64,000 bases of DNA, from assembly GCF_000025985.1 (NCBI RefSeq), contig NC_003228.3:558001-622000 (forward strand), written 5' to 3'. The stretch is from Bacteroides fragilis NCTC 9343. Lineage in GTDB: Bacteria; Bacteroidota; Bacteroidia; Bacteroidales; Bacteroidaceae. Positions 53,975-62,043 of this stretch are shown here, in pieces (within the stretch, counting starts at the first letter, position 1; the number at the start of each line of letters is the position of its first letter). Below the pieces are notes generated by a model that was given only the letters and a program-made list of their open reading frames with translations, did not search any database and had not been told where the DNA came from. Both the position numbers and the translations under genes were made by a program.

Positions 53975-55273
53975 ATGAAGAACCTACGCATCTGGCAGAC
54001 ACTTTCCTTATGGCTCGTCTTGCTTGTTACATCCTTGCCTCTGTCTGCCCAAACAGCTTTATTAGAGAAATTGGGTAAGATTGCCGACATCACCGGAACC
54101 CAACCCTTGGAATCTACAGAATTTGTTGAAAAATATGTGGCTTATTTCACACAGCCGTTAGATCATCGTCATCCGGAGAAGGGTTCTTTCAGTCAGCGTG
54201 TTATTGTTTCTCATGTCGGATTTGATCGTCCTACTGTGATGGTTACCGAAGGCTATGGCGCTTCTTACGCCTTGGGAGCCAATTACCGGGAGGAATTATC
54301 GAAACTATTTAATACTAATATGATATTCGTGGAATACCGCTATTTCCTTGAATCGACTCCTACTCCTAAAGATTGGCAATATCTGACAGCCGAGAATTCT
54401 GCCGAAGATTTACATGCCGTACGGGAGGCTTTCCGTTCCATCTATCCCGGTAAGTGGATTGCCACCGGCATCAGTAAAGGAGGACAGACGGCAATGCTTT
54501 ATCGTACTTTCTTTCCCGAGGATGTGGATATCTCTGTTCCATATGTGGCTCCGCTTTGCTATGGAGTTGAAGACGGGCGTCACGAACCTTTTTTAAAGAT
54601 GGTATCTACTCCCGAAGCTCGTAAGAAAATTGAAGATTTTCAGTTGGAGGTGTTGAAACGTAAACCTACTTTGTTACCTCGTTTCGAGAAGTATTGTGCC
54701 GGAAAGAAATATAAGTTCCGTGCTCCTGTAGAGGAGATTTATGATTATTCGGTGCTCGAATATTCGTTTTCTATCTGGCAATGGGGAACTCCGGTCGATC
54801 AGATTCCTGCCGTTACAGCTTCGGATGACGAACTCTTTAAACATTTACTCGCTATCAGCGAACCGTCTTATTTTGAGGAAGAGGGTGCCAATACTTCTTT
54901 CTTTGTACAAGCTGCCCGCGAGTTGGGATATTATGGGTATGATATCCGTCCATTCAAAAAATACCTTACCATTAAAACCAGTAAAGATTACTTGAAGCGT
55001 TTGATGCTTCCCGAAGAACTCGGTGATATGAAGTTTGATAAGACTCTGAGTCGGAAAATAATTCATTTCCTGAAGAACAATGATCCGAAAATGATCTTTA
55101 TTTATGGGCAGAACGATCCATGGACGGCAGCAGGTGTCACCTGGCTGAAAGGGAAAAAGAATATTCATGTCTTTGTGGAACCCAACGGAAGTCATTTGGC
55201 CCGTATCGGCACTTTGCCTCAAAAAGAGAAAGAAGAAGCCATCGGATTGATAAAGAAGTGGTTGGAAGAGTGA
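53975..55273 (+). CDS. Secreted S28-type serine aminopeptidase
   Basis: A 432-residue protein. I start it at ATG 53975 (MKNLRIWQTLSLWLVLLVTSLPLSAQ, signal peptide) because a -7 box lies inside the longer open frame. The alpha/beta-hydrolase core has the N-terminal FTQPLDHRHPEKGSFSQRV, the nucleophile elbow TGISKGGQT (GxSxGG), IYGQNDPWTAAGV with the acid residue, and a C-terminal EPNGSHLARI with the catalytic His. This matches S28/PS-10 prolyl-type peptidases that release short N-terminal peptides from host proteins. It is divergent from the DUF4136 operon. Confidence 0.85.
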   Translation: MKNLRIWQTLSLWLVLLVTSLPLSAQTALLEKLGKIADITGTQPLESTEFVEKYVAYFTQPLDHRHPEKGSFSQRVIVSHVGFDRPTVMVTEGYGASYALGANYREELSKLFNTNMIFVEYRYFLESTPTPKDWQYLTAENSAEDLHAVREAFRSIYPGKWIATGISKGGQTAMLYRTFFPEDVDISVPYVAPLCYGVEDGRHEPFLKMVSTPEARKKIEDFQLEVLKRKPTLLPRFEKYCAGKKYKFRAPVEEIYDYSVLEYSFSIWQWGTPVDQIPAVTASDDELFKHLLAISEPSYFEEEGANTSFFVQAARELGYYGYDIRPFKKYLTIKTSKDYLKRLMLPEELGDMKFDKTLSRKIIHFLKNNDPKMIFIYGQNDPWTAAGVTWLKGKKNIHVFVEPNGSHLARIGTLPQKEKEEAIGLIKKWLEE

Positions 55274-55323
55274 TCCCATTCTTGCCCCTTTGTAGATGAA
55301 TAGAAAAGTTACAGAGGTGTTTT

Positions 55324-55413
55324 CACCACAGATTACACAAACCTGTACAGATGAAGGTCAAATGGATGACTGTCTGTATGGGTGATCTGTGATAATCCGT
55401 GTAACCTGTGGTG
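55324..55413. repeat. Intergenic inverted-repeat element, copy 3
   Basis: A 90-bp element with ends caccacagattacaca (55324) and gtgtaacctgtggtg (to 55413) and inner complementary stretches (ctgtacag, ctgtatgggtgatctgtg). It lies between the convergent peptidase and MarR genes, the same placement as copy 1. Confidence 0.7.
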
Positions 55414-55431
55414 ACCTCTGATGTTACAAAC

Positions 55432-55782
55432 TTATATCAGTGGTTTTAACATTTCCGGTATCTCTACTTTGTCCAGATCCAGTTCGTTTAAACGCTTCTT
55501 GCCTGCCTCTGTGAGGCTGAAGTACATCTGGCGTTTGTCTACTTCACCCAATGCCCGTCGGATGAGTCCTTTATCTTCTACCGCACGGATGACTTTCGAC
55601 GTATGCGACGGAGCCATTTCCGTTCGTTCGGCTATAGCAGTCGAGGTAATTTCCTTTCCGGCTTCGCGCAACGCACATAGCACCATTGCTTCGTTCAGCG
55701 ATATTCCATACACCTCTTCAAATGCCGTTTCGAAAATGGAGAGTGCTTTGTAGATATCGCGCATCTTACATATTGTATTCAT
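55432..55782 (-). CDS. MarR-family transcriptional regulator
   Basis: A 116-residue protein with a winged helix: ISLNEAMVLCALREAGKEITSTAIAERTEMAPSHTSKVIRAVEDKGLIRRALGEVDKRQMYFSLTEAG. The recognition helix (SHTSKVIRAVEDKGLI) and the basic wing (DKRQMYFSLT) are clear. The N-terminus (MNTICKMRDIY) has a cysteine that could sense oxidants. It lies 9 bases after the sulfur flavoprotein gene on the same strand, so the two are co-transcribed, and it probably controls that gene. Confidence 0.9.
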   Translation of the reverse strand: MNTICKMRDIYKALSIFETAFEEVYGISLNEAMVLCALREAGKEITSTAIAERTEMAPSHTSKVIRAVEDKGLIRRALGEVDKRQMYFSLTEAGKKRLNELDLDKVEIPEMLKPLI

Positions 55783-55791
55783 ACTTCCTTA

Positions 55792-58272
55792 TTAAATAAA
55801 CAGATTGATGTTAGCATTATCGGCACGTTCCATATAAGTGGCTACTCCGCCTACCGTAACTTCATCAAGCAACTCTTCACGTTTTACTCCCATCACATCC
55901 ATCGACATTTGGCAAGCAATAAACTCCACCCCGTTCTCCAGAGCCTGCTGCCGTAGGGATTCCAGTGAGTCGATGCCTTTCCGGTGCATGATGTATCGCA
56001 TCATCTTTCCACCCATACCTCCCATGCTCATTTTAGAAAGTTTCAGTTTCAGCGAACTGGATGGGAGCATTGTACCAAACATCTTGCCGAAAATGTCTTT
56101 CTCCACTTTGGGCTTATGCAATTTCTTAATCACATTCAGCCCCCAGAAAGTAAAGAAGATAGTTACTTTTTGTCCGGTGGCAGCTGCGCCGTTGGCCAGG
56201 ACGAAAGTGGCAAGTGCCTTGTCCAAGTCGTCACTGAACATAATCAGAGTTTTACCTTTGCTGTCACATGTCGTAGTTAGGTTACAAGCCTGGGGTTCGC
56301 CTTTCTCAATGACTACTACCGATTTCCCTCCGGTACTATCCTTGGAGATAAATTTATTTCCGGTAGAGTTGCACCATGCGGCAGCATCCCGCGAGAATCC
56401 CGGGTCTGTAGCCACAATTTCAACTCTCTCGCCCGGAACAAGCGTATCCATTGTTTTCTTCATCTTTAGGACCGGGCCCGGACATTGTAATCCGCAGGCA
56501 TCCACCCGGATTGTCTTAGGATTTGCAGCCGTTGTAGTTTGGGGTGCCTCAGCTGCCACAGAAGGTTCCGCCGGGCTGTCTTGCGCAGAAGGCGTGTCGT
56601 CTGTTTCTTCATTTTCGTGCAAGATGATGGGAGCGGTAGCAGCACGATAGGTCTTCAATCCGCCGGAGAGGTTATATACTTCTTTGAAACCGTGCTGGAT
56701 CAGGATGCGGTAAACAAGATATCCTCTCAGCCCTACGGCGCAGAAGGTGTAGATTGGCTTGTTCGAAGGAAGTTCAGCAATACGGTCACGTATTTCATCC
56801 AATGGTATATTTACTGCTCCGGGCAGTGAACCCAATGCAAATTCGTCCGGTGTACGCACATCCAGCAGGAACACATCTTTCAGTTCGATATCTCTCAGGT
56901 CGCGCCAGTATACGGGTTTTACTCTGCCGAGGATGATGTTTTCGGCTACATAACCGGCGATGGCTACGGGGTCCTTTGCCGAAGAGAAAGGAGGCGCATA
57001 CGCCTGCTCCACTTTCATCAGGTCATAGATCGTTCCCTCGTGTTTGATGACAAGAGAAAGTTCGTCAATTCGTTTGTCCACGCCATCATACCCCACAATT
57101 TGACCGCCATACAACTTGCCTGTTTGGGGATCGAAGGTTATTTTGATACTCATCGGCATAGCGTCCGGATAGTATCCTGCATGCGAGGCCGGATGAGTGG
57201 TTGAAGATGCATATACAATGCCCGCCTGCTTTAACCGCTTTCCCGGAAGTCCGGTTGAGGCTACTGTCATGTCAAATACTTTTGCGATGGAGGTACCGAT
57301 GGCTCCTTCATAAGGAATCTGTGCACCCAGCAGGTTGTCGGCAACAATACGTCCCTGTCGGTTAGCGGGTCCGGCAAGATAGTTCAGCCAAGGTTTGCCC
57401 GTAATGGGATGGCGGAATTCAATGGCATCACCGATGGCATAGATCGATTCGTCGGAAGTCTGCAAATAATCATTTACTGCGATACCTCCCGCTTCACCGA
57501 TCGTAAGTTCGGCAGCTCTTGCCAGCGTTGTCTCCGGGCGCACGCCGATAGATAGAATCACGATATCCGCCAGGATGGATTGTCCGTTCTTGAAGACTAC
57601 CTTCACTTCTTTGCCTGCTTGCTCAAACGATGCGACAGCTTGCTCCAGGTATAAGTTGACACCCTTCTCCATCAAATGTTGATGAACCAGTGCTGCCATT
57701 GAAAAGTCAATAGGTGCCATCACCTGGTTGCCCATCTCGACAATAGATACTTGCGCTCCCAGTGCGTGCAGGTTTTCTGCCATTTCCAGTCCGATGAATC
57801 CGGCCCCGATCACGACAGCCCGGCGGGGAGGCCGATTGTTGACATATGCTTTAATGCGGTCGGTGTCTGCTACATTCCGCAAAGTAAAGATGCCGGTTGA
57901 GTCAATGCCCGGTAATGGTGGGCGTACAGGAGATGCACCGGTGGATATTAACAGTTTGTCATAACTCTCCTCGTAAGTGTCTTCACTCTTAAGGCGGACG
58001 GTTACTGTCTTTTTCTTCCGGTCGATAAAAATAACTTCATTCTCGGTACGCACGTCTACCCTGAAACGTACTCCGAAAGCTTCGGGAGTCTGTACGAATA
58101 GTTTCTCACGCTCTTCGATAACGTCCCCTATATAATAGGGCAGTCCGCAGTTGGCATAAGATATGTACTTTCCTTTTTCCAACAAGATGATTTCCGCTGT
58201 TTCGTCCGAACGTCTGATACGGGCTGCAGTAGTAGCTCCTCCTGCTACGCCTCCAATAATAATAATCTTCAT
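55792..58272 (-). CDS. Four-domain CoA-disulfide/persulfide reductase with rhodanese, TusA and DsrE2-like domains
   Basis: An 826-residue cytoplasmic protein. FAD/NADH oxidoreductase: about 1-450, GGVAGGATTAARIRR, active Cys in SYANCGLPYYIG, NAD motif VIGAGFIGLEMAENL. Rhodanese: about 455-550, catalytic Cys in YTFCAVGLRGY. A linker rich in Glu, Ala and Thr follows. TusA: about 588-660, CGLQCPGPVLKMKK, CPxP motif. DsrE2-like domain: about 668-826, TLIMFSDDLDKALATFVLANGAAATGQKV. It probably reduces CoA disulfide or persulfide and passes sulfane sulfur along Cys centres inside one chain. It is linked to a MarR-type regulator, suggesting a sulfide or oxidative stress response. Confidence 0.9.
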   Translation of the reverse strand: MKIIIIGGVAGGATTAARIRRSDETAEIILLEKGKYISYANCGLPYYIGDVIEEREKLFVQTPEAFGVRFRVDVRTENEVIFIDRKKKTVTVRLKSEDTYEESYDKLLISTGASPVRPPLPGIDSTGIFTLRNVADTDRIKAYVNNRPPRRAVVIGAGFIGLEMAENLHALGAQVSIVEMGNQVMAPIDFSMAALVHQHLMEKGVNLYLEQAVASFEQAGKEVKVVFKNGQSILADIVILSIGVRPETTLARAAELTIGEAGGIAVNDYLQTSDESIYAIGDAIEFRHPITGKPWLNYLAGPANRQGRIVADNLLGAQIPYEGAIGTSIAKVFDMTVASTGLPGKRLKQAGIVYASSTTHPASHAGYYPDAMPMSIKITFDPQTGKLYGGQIVGYDGVDKRIDELSLVIKHEGTIYDLMKVEQAYAPPFSSAKDPVAIAGYVAENIILGRVKPVYWRDLRDIELKDVFLLDVRTPDEFALGSLPGAVNIPLDEIRDRIAELPSNKPIYTFCAVGLRGYLVYRILIQHGFKEVYNLSGGLKTYRAATAPIILHENEETDDTPSAQDSPAEPSVAAEAPQTTTAANPKTIRVDACGLQCPGPVLKMKKTMDTLVPGERVEIVATDPGFSRDAAAWCNSTGNKFISKDSTGGKSVVVIEKGEPQACNLTTTCDSKGKTLIMFSDDLDKALATFVLANGAAATGQKVTIFFTFWGLNVIKKLHKPKVEKDIFGKMFGTMLPSSSLKLKLSKMSMGGMGGKMMRYIMHRKGIDSLESLRQQALENGVEFIACQMSMDVMGVKREELLDEVTVGGVATYMERADNANINLFI

Positions 58273-58590
58273 TTGAATATATTTTCGTTTTAAAATAGTT
58301 TCCTATGGAAATAAACGTTTGCCGACTTAAAAAGGTTCATGGAAAAGCTTAAAAAATTAACAAGTATGGGTTATCTTACTTACGGAAGTGCAGTTACACC
58401 AAAAGATATACTACTATCTCCTTATCGTTTGTGGAGTGATACAGGTATGTTAGATATTAAAACATGGGGATGTTGTGTGTGATAACATGGGGATGTTCTT
58501 GTATACAACATGGGGATGTTTTGCACTAAAACATCCCCATGTTGTTCAATCTCCCATTAAAGGGAAAGACTGCCGGCCCGTAATGTTTTG
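58273..58590. other. Intergenic region with a regular operator-like array
   Basis: 318 bases between the flavoprotein start and the aspartokinase-like stop. No gene is seen. It contains the 23-bp-periodic array at 58461-58544. A TAnnTTTG box for the flavoprotein was not found. Confidence 0.5.
58461..58544. repeat. Four AACAT-GGGG-ATGTT sites at a 23-bp period, the last inverted
   Basis: The 14-mer aacatggggatgtt occurs at 58461-58474, 58484-58497 and 58507-58520, and its reverse complement aacatccccatgtt at 58530-58543. Starts are 23 bp apart each time. The third and fourth sites with flanking bases form a perfect 17-bp hairpin (58506-58522 with 58528-58544, loop 5). Confidence 0.85.
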
Positions 58591-59955
58591 CTAACTGTGT
58601 TTTAATGTCGGAACATGTATCTGAGAAGGATTTGCATGGCAGGGAGCGAACAGCGTGTCGTTCAGTCGTTGCAATGCCTCTCTCTTATCTTCTGCCCTGA
58701 TGACAAGTGAAACATTGTTGTTATTACTGCCATAAGAGATCATTCGGATCGGGATGGTGGCCAAAGCATTTATGATTCGGGCTTCAAATCCGGCGCATTG
58801 CCACTGCATGTTACCTATGGCCGAAAGGATGCACATGTGGTCTTTTACCACCGTGGCTGCATATCGTGAGAGTTCGTGGAGTATATGCGATAAACGCTCT
58901 TTGTCGTTGATGGCAACAGATACATCAGAACCGGACGAGGCGAACAGGCACAGGGAAGTGTGGTATTTGGCAAAAGTATCGAATATTTTGCTGATGAACA
59001 GATAGGGGCGTAACGTTCGGTTCGATTGGAATTTAATGTAATAAATATTGTCTCTGGCGGTAATGGCCTTTATGTTTTCTCCGCTTTGTGAATTTGAAAT
59101 CAAAGTTCCTCCTTCTGCAGGCTCCATCGAACATAGCAAACGTATCGGTATGTTGTTTTCTCTTGCGGGCAGGATGCAGTGAGGGTTGAATCCCGTCCAG
59201 CCGCAATAGGCCAGTTGTTCGGCTTCGTCGAAACTGAGCTGCTTCACCATTGCCGGATGCTTCACAAAGCGCGGGTCACAACTGTGCAACTCTTTGCTGT
59301 CTGTCCACAGACATACTTCTTGTGCCTGAAGAGCAGCTCCGATCAGTGTGGCTGAAACATCATCTCCGCCTTGTTTCAAGTAACAGGTTTCGTTGTAAGC
59401 ATTCCGGCAAAGATGTCCTTGAGTAAGAAATACATTGGTCGACTTATGCTCTGCCAAGAGCAAGTGTAGCTTTGTACCGATGTATTCCATGTCCGGTTCT
59501 TCTTCCGGAGCCAGTCGCATGAAGTCGAGGCTGTTGAGTAGTCGGTTGTTGATTCCCTGCTCTTTCAGATAGAGGCTGACTAGCATACTGCTGATAAATT
59601 CTCCCTGTGCCAGTATGTCTTTCTCGTCGACAGATGTAAAACGTTGGCGGGTAAAGTTCCATAGAGTCCGGAAACGATCGATGATGGAATCGACCGCCTG
59701 TTGCTTGATCGATTCGTCATTGAATAGTTCGTTGGCGAAATCGATAAACCTGAATTCAAGCCTGCTTATCTCGTCATGCGCCTGTTCTGTATCTCTGTTG
59801 AAAAGATGGGCAGCTATTCCGGCCAGACGTTCCGTAGTCTCTGTAGTGGCGGACAGAACGATTATTTTGGGGATACTGTTGTCAATCAGGCGGAGCATTC
59901 CTTTCATTCCCTGTACTGAGCCTGTGGGAATCTTACCGAATTTGTAGATTTTCAT
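58591..59955 (-). CDS. Aspartokinase-like protein with altered N-terminal kinase motif
   Basis: A 454-residue protein starting at ATG 59955 (MKIYKFGKIPTGSVQGMKGM); the open frame reaches 60027 but the extra residues are only Lys/Arg. The fold is aspartokinase: AQGEFISSMLVSLYLKEQGI, KQGGDDVSATLIGAALQAQEVCLWTDSKELHSCDPR, then two ACT-like regulatory domains (about 300-450). However, the KFGGTSV signature near the start is KFGKIPTGS, and GRGGSD is KQGGDD. These residues normally hold ATP and aspartate, so catalysis may be weak or absent. Retention of the ACT part suggests a regulatory role or a diverged enzyme. Confidence 0.8.
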   Translation of the reverse strand: MKIYKFGKIPTGSVQGMKGMLRLIDNSIPKIIVLSATTETTERLAGIAAHLFNRDTEQAHDEISRLEFRFIDFANELFNDESIKQQAVDSIIDRFRTLWNFTRQRFTSVDEKDILAQGEFISSMLVSLYLKEQGINNRLLNSLDFMRLAPEEEPDMEYIGTKLHLLLAEHKSTNVFLTQGHLCRNAYNETCYLKQGGDDVSATLIGAALQAQEVCLWTDSKELHSCDPRFVKHPAMVKQLSFDEAEQLAYCGWTGFNPHCILPARENNIPIRLLCSMEPAEGGTLISNSQSGENIKAITARDNIYYIKFQSNRTLRPYLFISKIFDTFAKYHTSLCLFASSGSDVSVAINDKERLSHILHELSRYAATVVKDHMCILSAIGNMQWQCAGFEARIINALATIPIRMISYGSNNNNVSLVIRAEDKREALQRLNDTLFAPCHANPSQIHVPTLKHS

Positions 59956-60187
59956 TTCTCTATTTTTTTTAGTTATACGATTCTTTTTTCTTATCTGTCT
60001 CCTTTTCATTTTAGTTTGTTTTATCAAAATGAAAAGGTGGCATTTGCCTGTTCAGATGATCCCTTACCCGTTAAAAACCGCTTCTGAGCGATCAGAAAAG
60101 GGGTAGGGAAGATTATCGGGCGCTGGGTCATGAATAAAAGTTCAAAAGACATGCCATTCGGAATTTTATTTTTCAGCAGTCCGATCA

Positions 60188-60218
60188 TTTGCGTTGTAGC
60201 AGAAAACCATTATATTTG
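60188..60218 (+). promoter_or_regulatory. Promoter of the sigma-54 activator gene
   Basis: TTTG at 60188-60191 and TATATTTG at 60211-60218, with exactly 19 bases between them, fit the Bacteroides -33/-7 pattern. The ATG follows 41 bases later. Confidence 0.75.
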
Positions 60219-60259
60219 CACACCCTGTTTTTTACCATTCACATTTTAACTTATCAGAT

Positions 60260-61603
60260 ATGAGTAAAATTCTGATTATTGATGACGAAGTGCAGATTCG
60301 TGGTCTGCTGGCACGTATGATGGAACTTGAAGGTTACGAAGTGTGTCAGGCCGGCGATTGTAAGACAGCACTCAGACAATTGGAACTTCAAATGCCCGAC
60401 GTGGCTTTGTGTGATGTATTTCTGCCGGATGGAAACGGGGTGGATCTGGTGACGGAGATGAAGAAAAAATCTCCGGGAGTGGAGATTATTCTGCTGACGG
60501 CACATGGAAACATACCTGATGGTGTGCAGGCAATCAAGAACGGAGCTTTCGATTACATAACGAAGGGAGATGATAACAATAAAATTATTCCCCTGATCAG
60601 TCGCGCTGTAGAAAAGGCACGGATGAATATCCGCCTGGACAAACTGGAGAAGAAGATGGGACTGATGTATTCGTTCGATTCCATACTCGGTGAATCGAAA
60701 GCATTGAAAGAAGCGGTTTCGTTAGCCCGTAAGGTATCGGTGACTGATGTACCTGTATTGCTGACGGGTGAGACGGGAACCGGAAAAGAGGTGTTTGCCC
60801 AGTCCATACATTATAGTAGTAAGCGTGCCCGGCAAAACTTTGTGGCAGTTAACTGCTCTTCGTTTAGTAAAGAGTTGCTGGAGAGCGAGATGTTCGGGCA
60901 TAAGGCGGGTTCCTTTACCGGTGCGCTGAAAGATAAGAAGGGACTTTTTGAAGAAGCCAATAACGGAACAATCTTTTTGGATGAAATCGGTGAGATGGCT
61001 TTTGAGTTGCAAGCCAAGCTGTTGCGTATCCTCGAAACTGGCGAATACATCAAGATAGGTGACACGAAGCCGACCCACATTGATGTGCGTATCATTGCTG
61101 CTACAAACCGTAATTTACCTGCCGAGATAGCTGCGGGACGTTTTCGTGAAGATCTGTTCTATCGGCTCTCCGTGTTTCAGGTACATCTTCCGCCTTTGCG
61201 TGAACGTACGGGAGATATTAAGATACTGGCTGAATCGTTTGTCCGTTCCTTCTCCGAAAAACTTTCACATCCGGTCAATAGGATTGCTCCCGCTTATCTG
61301 GAGGCCCTATGCCAACAACCCTGGAAAGGAAATATCCGCGAATTACGTAATGTAATCGAACGCAGCCTGATCGTTTGTGAGGGCGACCGTCTGGATGTAG
61401 ACGATCTTCCGTTGGAAATACAGAACAGCCACTACGAGAAATCCGACGAAGGAATGCCGGGCAGTTTTGAACTTTCGGCTATGGAACGCAGGCATATAGC
61501 GAGGGTATTGGAGTATACTAAAGGCAATAAAACAGAAGCAGCACGTTTACTGAAAATCGGATTGACTACTTTATACCGAAAAATAGAAGAATATAAGCTC
61601 TGA
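60260..61603 (+). CDS. NtrC-type sigma-54-dependent response regulator
   Basis: A 447-residue protein. Receiver about 1-118 (phospho-acceptor Asp52 in LCDVFLPDGNG; acidic pocket IIDDE). AAA+ ATPase about 140-375: Walker A GETGTGKE, Walker B TIFLDEIGEM, arginine-finger region LRERTGDI. The sigma-54 contact loop reads GSFTGA rather than GAFTGA. A Fis-type DNA-binding domain lies at about 405-447 (ERRHIARVLEYTKGNKTEAARLLKIGLTTLYRKI). It is followed by a terminator and a sigma-54 promoter in front of kdp, so kdp is the likely target. The partner kinase is not in the window; it may follow kdpC. Confidence 0.93.
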   Translation: MSKILIIDDEVQIRGLLARMMELEGYEVCQAGDCKTALRQLELQMPDVALCDVFLPDGNGVDLVTEMKKKSPGVEIILLTAHGNIPDGVQAIKNGAFDYITKGDDNNKIIPLISRAVEKARMNIRLDKLEKKMGLMYSFDSILGESKALKEAVSLARKVSVTDVPVLLTGETGTGKEVFAQSIHYSSKRARQNFVAVNCSSFSKELLESEMFGHKAGSFTGALKDKKGLFEEANNGTIFLDEIGEMAFELQAKLLRILETGEYIKIGDTKPTHIDVRIIAATNRNLPAEIAAGRFREDLFYRLSVFQVHLPPLRERTGDIKILAESFVRSFSEKLSHPVNRIAPAYLEALCQQPWKGNIRELRNVIERSLIVCEGDRLDVDDLPLEIQNSHYEKSDEGMPGSFELSAMERRHIARVLEYTKGNKTEAARLLKIGLTTLYRKIEEYKL

Positions 61604-61676
61604 GTCGCGCGTGAATATCGTTGCCTGAGTTTTATGCTTCTTTCCTTTTCAAAATAAAACGAACCTTTTCATAATG

Positions 61677-61711
61677 ATAGGGTATCTTCGTACAAGACGA
61701 AGATACCCTAT
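61677..61711 (+). terminator. Terminator of the sigma-54 activator gene
   Basis: A perfect 15-bp stem (61677-61691 with 61697-61711), loop of 5, followed by TTGTTTTAT. It separates the regulator gene from the kdp transcript. Confidence 0.88.
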
Positions 61712-61761
61712 TTGTTTTATATCTCTGTATGATAGTGACTTATCTTATCCTTGACTGTTTC

Positions 61762-61777
61762 TGGCACGCATTTGGCA
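61762..61777 (+). promoter_or_regulatory. Sigma-54 (-24/-12) promoter of the kdp operon
   Basis: TGGCACGCATTTGGCA matches the consensus TGGCACGNNNNTTGCA at all defined positions except one (the second T of TTGCA is G). The invariant GG (61763-61764) and GC (61775-61776) have the exact 12-base spacing. The expected transcript start near 61788 lies 47 bases before the first small frame. Confidence 0.82.
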
Positions 61778-61834
61778 TGAAGAGTTACAGGTAAAAAACA
61801 TAAGTATAAACATTTTAATTAAAAGGTAAAAAAC

Positions 61835-61930
61835 ATGGGAATAACAGTTTCATTTATTTTCTGCCTGTTGAGCGGGTTTGCCTGCTTCTGGCTGTTTTGG
61901 AAATGCGTTGACTGGTTTGAAACAATTTAG
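61835..61930 (+). CDS. 31-residue single-helix membrane protein at the head of the kdp operon
   Basis: ATG 61835 to TAG 61930 encodes MGITVSFIFCLLSGFACFWL followed by FWKCVDWFETI. One strongly hydrophobic helix (about residues 5-22) is flanked by a short charged tail, with three Cys and three Trp. It precedes kdpF by 17 bases in the same transcript. I do not recognise a named family. Position and size suggest a small subunit or modulator of the Kdp complex. Confidence 0.55.
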   Translation: MGITVSFIFCLLSGFACFWLFWKCVDWFETI

Positions 61931-61947
61931 AGAGGAGAATTTATTTT

Positions 61948-62028
61948 ATGTACACAACACTATTTGTAGTAGGTATCATACTTTTCAGTTATTTGACGTA
62001 TGTGCTCATTCGTCCAGAGAAGTTTTAA
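61948..62028 (+). CDS. kdpF: KdpF-like small subunit of the potassium pump
   Basis: A 26-residue peptide MYTTLFVVGIILFSYLTYVL, then IRPEKF. The single helix and the terminal Leu/Ile-x-x-P-E-K/R-F motif match KdpF, which stabilises the KdpABC complex. An aggaga Shine-Dalgarno-like sequence lies at 61933-61938, and kdpA starts 15 bases after the stop. Confidence 0.85.
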   Translation: MYTTLFVVGIILFSYLTYVLIRPEKF

Positions 62029-62043
62029 TTTGAAAATAAAGCA

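Noticed and set aside
58461..58544. CRISPR array
   Set aside because: The 14-bp repeats are separated by only 9 bases and the last one is inverted; no cas genes are nearby.
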